A stretch of 7,108 nt of DNA from contig JBAYES010000077.1 in assembly GCA_041667545.1 (NCBI GenBank), positions 1 to 7,108 on the forward strand, read 5' to 3'. The translations under genes were made by a program, and so were the position numbers. Origin of the DNA: SLID01 sp041667545 (GTDB lineage Bacteria; Omnitrophota; Gorgyraeia; Tantalellales; Tantalellaceae). Position 1 is the first letter of the stretch. Each line of letters begins with the position of its first letter. Under the pieces are notes generated by a model. That model was not told the DNA's origin. It saw only the letters and a list, made by a program, of their open reading frames with translations, and ran no database searches. Shown here piece by piece: positions 1 through 6,202 of this stretch.

Positions 1-17
1 ATGTAGCGTCCCCACGC

Positions 18-53
18 CCGTCTTTGCGAACCCGCCGAAGGCGGGTGAAGCCC
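18..53. repeat. REP-like palindromic element, left copy
   Basis: The core is a perfect 6-bp inverted repeat, CCCGCC-GAA-GGCGGG at 31-45. It is flanked by 'gtctttgcgaa' on one side and 'tgaagccctt' on the other. This has the same layout as the other palindromes in the window: a 'gtc.ttgcga' end, a GC-rich hairpin, then a 'gaag' end. It lies downstream of the operon and could form a hairpin in a read-through transcript. No T-run follows it on either strand, so it is not called a terminator. The outer boundaries are approximate. Confidence 0.5.
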
Positions 54-141
54 TTCGTATCGTGATAAATGCTATGGCTCAGGATTTCGGCAGACTTGGC
101 ATAGGGCCGAATCAATCCCTCTCCGAAATATTTTCGTATTA

Positions 142-186
142 TGAGATCACTTCGTCGCCCCCTTCGGGGGCTCCTCGTGACGACGG
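142..186. repeat. REP-like palindromic element, downstream of the VWA gene
   Basis: A strong hairpin, GCCCCC-TTC-GGGGGC, occupies 157-171. It is flanked by 'gatcacttcgtc' and 'tcctcgtgacga'. The flanks and stem match the element at 6714-6748, which also has 'cttcgtcgcc', 'ggctcctcg' and 'tgacg', so the two belong to one dispersed family. It lies 48-92 bases past the stop codon of the last gene. A transcript leaving the operon would fold here, which could protect the mRNA 3' end or slow polymerase. There is no U-tract after the stem, so an intrinsic terminator is not supported. Confidence 0.7.
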
Positions 187-233
187 TGTAGGAATTTACT
201 GCAGATGACTGAGATGTTACCAAGATAAGCCTT

Positions 234-1922
234 TTATTCTTCCTCATCGAACATATCCGCGTCTTGTTCCTCGATATGCGGCACTCTTATACCATATCGC
301 CTGCTCAAACTTTCTATTTGTCTCACTAAAACCTCCGGGTCGCCTTTCCCCATGGTCTCCATTCCTATGAGGTGGTATATTTTGTTGAAGGCCCAGGCTC
401 TTTCAATGCCTTCATCGCCTTGTTCGGCTTCGCTTAGTTTCCTTTTAAATATGAATTCTTTCACCGTTCCATATGTTTCTCCCAGTACCTGCATGGAAAA
501 AGTGTCTTCATCCCAATATTTACCGTAAACGGTAAGGCCTTTGGCATGGTAAAAATCGGGAAGTTCTTTTGGATAAACATCTTGTGAAACCATACCGCTC
601 ATTCTATACCTCAGGTCGGTAAGAAGAGGTTCGCTTATATCGTCATAAAGCCGCCTTACATCCCTTGCCGCGCTGTCACTTGCTACTGCAAATTCGCTCC
701 ATGCCCTGTTCTGATAAGATAAAAAGTCCAAAAGATAAGTGTTCACCCTTAACCCCGCCCCGAAAGAGAATATCGGCCTTCGCCCCAGGTTCTCACGGGT
801 TATTTTCTTTATTATCTCCCGGATATTCGTGACTCCGGTAGTGGGTCTGCCGTCGGAAACAAGAAAAACATATGAGGGTTTTTGCCGGGGAACGCTTCTT
901 GCTATCTGAAGCAGGGCGCCTTCTATGTCGGTTCGTCCGTCGGCTGTCAGGGCATTCACAAAATCCCGTCCGTTCCTTATGTTTCCAGACGTGGCTTTTA
1001 TGGAATTGTCCGCGAATTGTTCCTGTCCCTGTTTGAACGCTATGATATTGAACGTGTCCTTCTCGTCAAGATCCCTGAGAATGGCGGAAAGACCCCTCTT
1101 AACCTGTTCGAACCGTCTTTCTGTTACGCTTTTTGAGGAATCAATAAGAAACACCACATCTTTCGGCATGGCCTCTATCTTCACGCCTTTTCTTACGCCG
1201 ATATTCGCCCTGAAGAACTTTTCCCCGGTAGACGGGTTCCGGAAAGTTTTAAGGTCAACTTCAAGGTAAGAGGTCATATCCTCGTATTTACCGACCCTTT
1301 CGACCGTTTCTTCCAGAGATCTATCCCCGTCTTGAGCCGATACCGCGGTTCTGTCTCCGGCAAGCAGAGAGCTTTCTACGGCATGCCCCGACGCGGGCAC
1401 TTGCTCGACATATTCGGTTTCGTCGGCGCTTATTCTGGGCGCGTCGGAAAAGCTTGAAGGGCCGCGGCTAAGAACTATATCCCCGAGAGCTCTTGTCTCC
1501 GGGGCGCTTTTCTCCAAAGCTCTCTGTTCCGCTGACCTCGACAGGTCTTCCGCCCGAATGGCGTCTTTCCTCGGCGAGGTTTTGTCAAGATCGCTTTCCG
1601 AAACCATTTTTTCCTTTTTTCGTTCGAAGATCAGATCCTCCCGTTCGACAAAAACCGCCGCCTCATGTTCTATGGTAACGGCCTCTATTAAAGGTTCGCT
1701 CGGCTGTTTGTCGGGAAGAGCCGTAAGTGTTTCGGGATCGCTGAATAGTTCCGTGGCTTTCGGGGTCTTATCCACGTCTTTTACCCGGAATATCTTCCGG
1801 GCATCCTCTCCCGATCCGCTCATACCCGGAAGCACTATGTGCCTCGAAACGGCAAAGAACGCCGCGTGCAGGGCAAGCGATATGAGAACAGCAGTGATTA
1901 TTTTGTTTTTTTGATCATTCAT
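234..1922 (-). CDS. VWA-domain protein with a TonB/TolA-type N-terminal membrane anchor
   Basis: This 562-residue protein is probably anchored in the inner membrane with its bulk in the periplasm. Residues 1-7 are a short polar N-terminus and residues 8-30 are the only hydrophobic segment. That helix reads ISLALHAAFFA, giving the Ser-x3-His signature (S15, H19) found in the ExbB/TolQ-binding helices of TonB and TolA. Residues 34-215 form a charged, low-complexity linker with few prolines. The VWA domain spans about 253-435 and has a complete MIDAS: DSSKS (D261, S263, S265), T331 and D357 (VSDGRPTTG). The C-terminus (about 505-550, AWAFNKIYHLIG and YGIRVPHI) resembles the region after VWA in inter-alpha-trypsin-inhibitor heavy-chain-like bacterial proteins. 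Eight of the last twelve residues are acidic. The gene overlaps the upstream TPR gene by 8 bases and lacks a clear ribosome site of its own, so translation is probably coupled. VWA identity is firm. Its role as the energised partner of ExbB/ExbD is inference from the helix motif and gene order. Confidence 0.88.
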   Translation of the reverse strand: MNDQKNKIITAVLISLALHAAFFAVSRHIVLPGMSGSGEDARKIFRVKDVDKTPKATELFSDPETLTALPDKQPSEPLIEAVTIEHEAAVFVEREDLIFERKKEKMVSESDLDKTSPRKDAIRAEDLSRSAEQRALEKSAPETRALGDIVLSRGPSSFSDAPRISADETEYVEQVPASGHAVESSLLAGDRTAVSAQDGDRSLEETVERVGKYEDMTSYLEVDLKTFRNPSTGEKFFRANIGVRKGVKIEAMPKDVVFLIDSSKSVTERRFEQVKRGLSAILRDLDEKDTFNIIAFKQGQEQFADNSIKATSGNIRNGRDFVNALTADGRTDIEGALLQIARSVPRQKPSYVFLVSDGRPTTGVTNIREIIKKITRENLGRRPIFSFGAGLRVNTYLLDFLSYQNRAWSEFAVASDSAARDVRRLYDDISEPLLTDLRYRMSGMVSQDVYPKELPDFYHAKGLTVYGKYWDEDTFSMQVLGETYGTVKEFIFKRKLSEAEQGDEGIERAWAFNKIYHLIGMETMGKGDPEVLVRQIESLSRRYGIRVPHIEEQDADMFDEEE

Positions 1923-4287
1923 CCGTCTTTACCGTTTCCTGCTTTGCCTTTTCCGAAAGAGAATGCCCCGGGAACCTTTCGGAAAGTTCCCGGAAAAGTT
2001 TTTCCGCCTCTTTGTCCTTTCCCGCTTTCTTGAACGCCTCGGCCGCCGAAAACAGCGCTTTCGGTGAAATTTCTTTATCGTCGTATAATATCGCCACCAT
2101 GGAATACTGTTTCGCGGCCTCTAAAAAATTCCCATCCTCCGAATATATATCCCCGATACTCATCCTGGCCCAGGCCGCGGTAACGTTGTCCCTGTCCCCG
2201 GCAAGGGCTTTCTCGAGAACATTTATCGCTTCTTCTCTTTTTCCGAGTTTAGCGAGAGCCCTTCCTTTTCCCAGGTAACATCTCTCTTTCCTGGGGGACA
2301 CGACCCCTCCCTTTAGCGCCATATCAAAATATTTAACGGCCTCCTCTTCCTTGCCGGTCAACCGGCTGTTCTCTCCGAAAAGATAAAGAACATCGGTATC
2401 GGCGCTCCCGGGGTGCGATCTTTCCAGGGCCGTCAGGACCTCTAAAGCTTTTTCGTTCTCCCGCTGTTTTGTGTAAAATTCGGCTGTCCAGACGTAAATG
2501 CTCTTCTGCATCCCGGCAGGGGCTGCTGTATTTTCTGAAAGTATCTCATAATACGCGTCCGCCGCCGCGGGTTCGTCCCCTTTTTGATAAAGGCTGAAAG
2601 CCGCCGCCTCTGAAGCTTTCACCGCAAGCTCCCCTCCTTCATTAGCGGCCTGCCTGAAATCGCTTATCGCCTTATCCCAGTCTTCTTGTTTCTGATAGGC
2701 TACGGCTCGCCAGTAAAAAACGTTTTCCGTTATTTCGGAAGAGGGAAAGTCCTTCAGAATATCATCATAAGTTTCTATGGCTTCCTCATATCGTCCGGCT
2801 TCGTGGAAAGCCCTTGCCAGCTGGTACATGGCAAACTGCCTCTGCGGGTCATTTTTGTAATCCAGAAGGAACTTGCCGTACAGCGCTATGGCATTTTCAT
2901 GCTCCCCTCTTTTGAGGTCTTCCTGAGCGACTTTCAAAAGCACTCCGGGGCTCCTTTCGTCATCCGGGAAAGATGTTACGAACCTCTTGTGGGTTTCAAG
3001 CCCGGAATAAAGGTCCCCGAGCCGGTAATAAGCCCAGCCTTTATCATAAAGCGTTTCTCTTGTGAACTCGGAAGTTTTGTGCCGGTCTAAAATAGTATCG
3101 TATTCTTCTATCGCCTTTTCCCATAGGCCCTTTTCTCCGTAAGATTTAGCTCTGATATACAGAGCTTCGTCCGCGTCTTCGCCGGGATATGCCTCCAGGT
3201 ATTTACCGGTTTCTTCGAGACTTTTATCGTACTCTCCAAGCTGGTACAACGCCCAGCAGTTATTGAGCTTTGCCCTGCGTTCTATACGCTGGGACAGGCA
3301 GTTACCTGAAATTTCGCCGTAAATTTCTATGGCCTCTTTGAACCGGTCCGTTCCTAAATATGTATTAGCAAGCAGGAATTTCACGCGGCAGGCCGACTCT
3401 TCGTTTTTCATCCCCGGAAGCAGGGCTTTTGCCTCGTTTATAACGGCGTCATTCTTGCCCGCGCTATAGTTCACCGAAACAATACCGAGCGCCGCGCGGG
3501 ATCTGGTATCTTCATCGGAAGAAGTATTCAGTATTTCCCGGTATTTTTCGAGCGATATGCCGGTTTTTCCGGCCAGGCCGAAAACTTCCGCTTCTCTAAG
3601 CCGCGCCTCTTCAGCAAGCCCTTGTTCGCGTTCGCCGAAAGACTCTTCCGCCAGCTTGTACATTTCAGATGCCCGGTCAAAACGTTTTTCTTCCGCGTAT
3701 AGGTCCCCAAGATGCATGGCGGCAAAGCCGGTATACGGTCCGTTTTTATCTTTTTCCAGAAGCTCCTCGAAAGCCTCCCTCGCTTTATCATTTTGCCCGG
3801 TTTTAACCAGGATCTCGGCGAGATAGTATTCGGCGGCCCGAGCCGTCTCTTCGCTTGCATGGGGAGACTTCGCGGCCGTTTTAAACTCTTCGGCGGCTTT
3901 TTCCATATCGTTCAACGCGTATTTTATCTGCCCTATTCTCACCCTGGCGTCCGCCTTAAAGGAAGGAGAGGCTCCTTCCCCCAGAAACTTTTGGAATTCA
4001 GAAAGCGCTTTTTCATTGTCTTTCCGCAAAAACCATGTTTCCGCTATCATGTAACGCGCTTCTTCCGCGTACCGGCTCTCGGGGTGTTTTTCCAGGAACT
4101 CCTCGTAAGAGGATATCGCCATATCGTACATTTCTCTTGAAAGAAGTCCGCTGGCAAAATCAAGGTCCTCGGCCTCTTGTTTTGCAACGGCGGCATCTTC
4201 AGAGACTACCGTCCCCGCCGGCAGGGCCGCGGATAGCAACAAACCCATTATTATAGTTAATTTACCGGCTTTTCCCATGCCTTTCAT
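1915..4287 (-). CDS. Secreted tetratricopeptide-repeat scaffold protein (about 20 TPRs)
   Basis: The 790-residue product starts with a signal peptide: basic residues K2-K9, then hydrophobic LTIIMGLLLSAALPA, with cleavage likely near 24-25. No lipobox cysteine is present, so it should be soluble in the periplasm or peripherally bound. From about residue 43 to 775 I count some 20 consecutive TPR-like helical hairpins spaced 36-40 residues apart. The clearest are at 375-403, 486-517, 633-661, 670-701 and 744-775, with typical positions such as 'A..Y...G.Y..AI..Y..IL...P'. TPR arrays bind proteins and have no catalytic activity. The overall style recalls BamD/CpoB-type periplasmic TPR proteins but is much longer. 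It lies 13 bases after exbD and overlaps the VWA gene by 8 bases, so it is probably a scaffold or coupling factor for that membrane complex. The ribosome site GGGAG is very close to this ATG. A second ATG three codons on (4278) is an alternative start that changes little. Confidence 0.9.
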   Translation of the reverse strand: MKGMGKAGKLTIIMGLLLSAALPAGTVVSEDAAVAKQEAEDLDFASGLLSREMYDMAISSYEEFLEKHPESRYAEEARYMIAETWFLRKDNEKALSEFQKFLGEGASPSFKADARVRIGQIKYALNDMEKAAEEFKTAAKSPHASEETARAAEYYLAEILVKTGQNDKAREAFEELLEKDKNGPYTGFAAMHLGDLYAEEKRFDRASEMYKLAEESFGEREQGLAEEARLREAEVFGLAGKTGISLEKYREILNTSSDEDTRSRAALGIVSVNYSAGKNDAVINEAKALLPGMKNEESACRVKFLLANTYLGTDRFKEAIEIYGEISGNCLSQRIERRAKLNNCWALYQLGEYDKSLEETGKYLEAYPGEDADEALYIRAKSYGEKGLWEKAIEEYDTILDRHKTSEFTRETLYDKGWAYYRLGDLYSGLETHKRFVTSFPDDERSPGVLLKVAQEDLKRGEHENAIALYGKFLLDYKNDPQRQFAMYQLARAFHEAGRYEEAIETYDDILKDFPSSEITENVFYWRAVAYQKQEDWDKAISDFRQAANEGGELAVKASEAAAFSLYQKGDEPAAADAYYEILSENTAAPAGMQKSIYVWTAEFYTKQRENEKALEVLTALERSHPGSADTDVLYLFGENSRLTGKEEEAVKYFDMALKGGVVSPRKERCYLGKGRALAKLGKREEAINVLEKALAGDRDNVTAAWARMSIGDIYSEDGNFLEAAKQYSMVAILYDDKEISPKALFSAAEAFKKAGKDKEAEKLFRELSERFPGHSLSEKAKQETVKTDE

Positions 4288-4300
4288 ATCTCCCGTAACA

Positions 4301-4726
4301 CTACTTGTTCTCTTCTTTCATCGTCGCGAAAGAAATGTTCCAAATATCCGCTCCGGCGCAAATATCCAATACTGCCACCACATCCTCATGGAAAGTTTCT
4401 CTGTCCGCCCTTATTATCACCGGCTGGCCTTTATACAGGCTGGATATCCTTCCCAGCATATCCTTGAGATCTTCCCTGGAAAGTTTCCTCTGATTAACCA
4501 CTATGGTCCCGTCCCTGCGGACGTTTATTATTATTTCTCCCGGAGCTCTCATTGCCTGCGCGGCCGTTTCGGCAGAGGGTACTGTTATGTTTATTTCCGT
4601 CTCAAGCTGATAGAAGATAGACGCCGACATAAAGAACACCAGAAGAAGAAAGACAATGTCTATGAGAGGCGCCATCTGTATTGTCGGCCTTTCCGGGATA
4701 TTTTTTCTGACGCTGGAAAAATTCAT
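4301..4726 (-). CDS. exbD: ExbD/TolR-family energy-transducing protein
   Basis: This 141-residue single-pass inner-membrane protein has normal length for the family. A short cytoplasmic N-terminus (1-17) leads into the helix MAPLIDIVFLLLVFFM. Its D23 is the invariant aspartate that is protonated and deprotonated as protons pass between the ExbB subunits. Residues about 45-139 form the periplasmic domain, with the family pattern IINV..DG.I.VN (66-78), VIIRADR (103-109) and ISFAT near the end. It starts one base after the exbB stop codon, with AGGGGG upstream, so the pair is co-translated. In E. coli, ExbD and TolR work with ExbB and TolQ to power TonB and TolA. Whether this one should be named exbD or tolR cannot be decided from the sequence. 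The neighbouring VWA protein with a TonB/TolA-like helix is the obvious candidate client. Confidence 0.92.
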   Translation of the reverse strand: MNFSSVRKNIPERPTIQMAPLIDIVFLLLVFFMSASIFYQLETEINITVPSAETAAQAMRAPGEIIINVRRDGTIVVNQRKLSREDLKDMLGRISSLYKGQPVIIRADRETFHEDVVAVLDICAGADIWNISFATMKEENK

Positions 4727-4727
4727 G

Positions 4728-5483
4728 TTATTCCCCCTTCCCGGTCTTCTTTGTTATAAGGTGATAGAACTCCGTAGAGACGTTCTCAAGCCGGGCCGAA
4801 ATTGTTTCCACTATCCCCCTGAAATACGCGTAGAACATCATGGCGGGTATGGCTATTATAAGCCCCCCCGCGGTCGTTACCATTGCCTTGGAAATTCCGC
4901 TGGCCAAAAGCACCGGTTTTACCGCTCCCGCCTGGAACGCTATTACATTGAACGCCTGTATCATTCCAAGGACGGTCCCGAGAAGACCTACCATGGGAGC
5001 TATGGCGGCAATATCCGCCAGATAGCTCAGTTTTCTCCATAAAAGGTCTATCTCTCTTTTCCCTTCATCCTCTATGGCTTCCCTCACAACAAACGGCCCT
5101 TTGGCTACTTTGGAAATACCCGCGAGGAACACCCTGCTTGCCATGCTGTCACCGGCTTCCGATATCGTAACAGCTTCGTTCACCCTGCCGGATTCAAGCA
5201 GATTAACCGCCTTGTCGATAAAATGCCGCGGCAGAAGTTTTTCCTTTTTCATGGTTATGAAATAATACGCTATAAGACTGAGGGCCGCGATGGACAAAAG
5301 CGCCAGCACTATCATTATCCCTCCGCCCGCAACTATTATCTGCCACATTGTCATACCGGCGAACTCCGCTTCCACGTCAGGTATATACCTCGCCTCTTTC
5401 ATCGCTCCCATAGCGGCAAAAGGCACTGCAATGGCGAAAAGCGCCGTAAGTACCATGGTTTTGATTTTTTTGTAGGTTCGCAT
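4728..5483 (-). CDS. exbB: MotA/TolQ/ExbB-family proton channel protein
   Basis: This 251-residue integral membrane protein forms the channel that, with ExbD, converts proton flow into mechanical movement. The start at 5483 is chosen because AGGAGGA lies 7 bases upstream; a longer frame from 5519 lacks such a site. Residues 10-28 look like a cleavable signal or an extra N-terminal helix. Transmembrane segments follow at about 47-77, 153-180 and 196-222, with a cytoplasmic stretch (78-152) between the first two. The family signatures are clear: APMVGLLGTVLGMIQAF (162-178, with T170 at the conserved pore threonine) and GISKAMVTTAGGLIIAIPA (196-214). In E. coli ExbB and TolQ the fourth residue of the second motif is glutamate (ExbB E176); here it is lysine, K199. 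It lies 32 bases after rsmI and one base before exbD. Membership of the family is certain; whether it acts as ExbB or TolQ is not. Confidence 0.92.
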   Translation of the reverse strand: MRTYKKIKTMVLTALFAIAVPFAAMGAMKEARYIPDVEAEFAGMTMWQIIVAGGGIMIVLALLSIAALSLIAYYFITMKKEKLLPRHFIDKAVNLLESGRVNEAVTISEAGDSMASRVFLAGISKVAKGPFVVREAIEDEGKREIDLLWRKLSYLADIAAIAPMVGLLGTVLGMIQAFNVIAFQAGAVKPVLLASGISKAMVTTAGGLIIAIPAMMFYAYFRGIVETISARLENVSTEFYHLITKKTGKGE

Positions 5484-5490
5484 GTCTCGT

Positions 5491-5497
5491 TCCTCCT
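5491..5497 (-). promoter_or_regulatory. Ribosome binding site fixing the exbB start
   Basis: On the minus strand this reads AGGAGGA, 7 bases before the ATG at 5483. It lies inside the N-terminal extension of the longer frame that would start at 5519 and overlap rsmI by 4 bases. A near-perfect Shine-Dalgarno sequence at ideal spacing favours the shorter 251-residue form, which also begins directly with a signal-like N-terminus (MRTYKKIKTM...). Confidence 0.75.
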
Positions 5498-5515
5498 TAG
5501 TATAGCGGTTTCTTT

Positions 5516-6181
5516 TCATATGACGACCGTAAATTCTCCTCGCGCGGGCGTTTCATCAAAATGACTGATAATTTCACTTATTTTCCCTCTTTTTATTTCT
5601 TCGAATTTTTTTGTCAGTTCCCGCAGAACGGCTATGTCCCTGTCGCCGGCGACATCCATAAGGTCGCGCAAAAAACCCATTATCCTGTGCGGAGACTCAT
5701 ATATTACCACCGTCCGTGCCTCTTTCGCCAGTTCTTCAAGCTGTTTTTTCCTTCGGGAACTTTTGCTGGACAAAAACCCTTCAAACACAAATTTGGACGA
5801 GGGTTTACCCGAGACCACGAGCGCGGCCATAATGGCCGTGGGGCCGGGAATGGCGGTGACCTGAAGATCCGCTTTTATACATTCGGCTATAAGAACGCTT
5901 CCCGGATCTGATATGCCCGGAGTTCCCGAATCGGAAACCAGCGCTACAGACCCGCCTTCTTTTATCCCGGCGACAATACCCGGGGCTTTTTTTCTGGAAT
6001 TGTAAGCGTTAAAGCTGGTCATTCGTCCGGAGATACCATGCGCGTTCAGAAGAACGCCTGTCCTTCTCGTATCTTCCGCCGCGATAAGATCAACCTCCTT
6101 AAGAACCCTTAAAGCCCTTATCGTTATATCTTCGAGATTTCCTATAGGCGTGCTTACGACGAACAGAGTTCCCGAGCCCAT
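5516..6181 (-). CDS. rsmI: 16S rRNA (cytidine-1402-2'-O)-methyltransferase RsmI, short form
   Basis: This cytoplasmic SAM-dependent methyltransferase of the tetrapyrrole-methylase fold 2'-O-methylates C1402 of 16S rRNA in the ribosomal decoding centre. The diagnostic motifs are in the expected order: VVSTPIGNLEDIT (8-20), AEDTRR (35-40), VSDSGTPGISDPG (82-94, the SAM-binding loop), IPGPTA (111-116), YESPHR (161-166) and RELTKKFEE (187-195). At 221 residues it is shorter than the roughly 280-residue E. coli enzyme. It ends right after the GEF strand of the catalytic domain (GEFTVVI) and lacks the helical C-terminal extension. The ATG at 6181 is preceded by GAGG with 5 bases spacing. It lies 21 bases after the ATPase K gene and 32 before exbB. 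The shared transcription with membrane genes probably reflects operon packing, not a shared function. Confidence 0.93.
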   Translation of the reverse strand: MGSGTLFVVSTPIGNLEDITIRALRVLKEVDLIAAEDTRRTGVLLNAHGISGRMTSFNAYNSRKKAPGIVAGIKEGGSVALVSDSGTPGISDPGSVLIAECIKADLQVTAIPGPTAIMAALVVSGKPSSKFVFEGFLSSKSSRRKKQLEELAKEARTVVIYESPHRIMGFLRDLMDVAGDRDIAVLRELTKKFEEIKRGKISEIISHFDETPARGEFTVVI

Positions 6182-6202
6182 AATTTCCTCTTTTCTCTTA
6201 GC

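Larger units (their letters stand above)
1..233. other. Non-coding 3' flank of the operon
   Basis: No credible reading frame is present here. Besides the two REP-like palindromes at 18-53 and 142-186, a small inverted repeat CGAAA-TAT-TTTCG is visible at 124-136. I see no tRNA-like fold and no hairpin plus T-run terminator for the minus-strand operon that ends at 234. Transcription termination is therefore either Rho-dependent or lies beyond the window. Confidence 0.6.

Noticed and set aside
142..186. Intrinsic terminator for the operon
   Set aside because: The hairpin is strong, but no T-run follows it in the direction of transcription, and the sequence is a member of a dispersed palindrome family also found upstream.
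234..1922. Assignment of the VWA and TPR genes as a Bat (Bacteroides aerotolerance) operon
   Set aside because: There is no MoxR ATPase, no DUF58 protein and no BatD. The VWA protein has a single N-terminal helix with a TonB/TolA motif instead of the Bat arrangement of terminal helices.
3528..3860. 110-codon minus-strand open frame within the TPR gene
   Set aside because: It is an out-of-frame shadow of the TPR coding sequence, rich in Arg/Lys/Ser with no recognisable features.
4277..4759. 160-codon plus-strand open frame opposite exbD
   Set aside because: It runs antisense across a well-supported ExbD gene and its product shows no domain, signal or plausible composition.
5484..5519. Twelve-codon upstream extension of exbB starting at 5519, overlapping rsmI by an ATGA
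   Set aside because: The AGGAGGA site at 5491-5497 lies inside this extension at ideal spacing for the ATG at 5483, and the extra residues are polar and do not fit before a signal-like segment.
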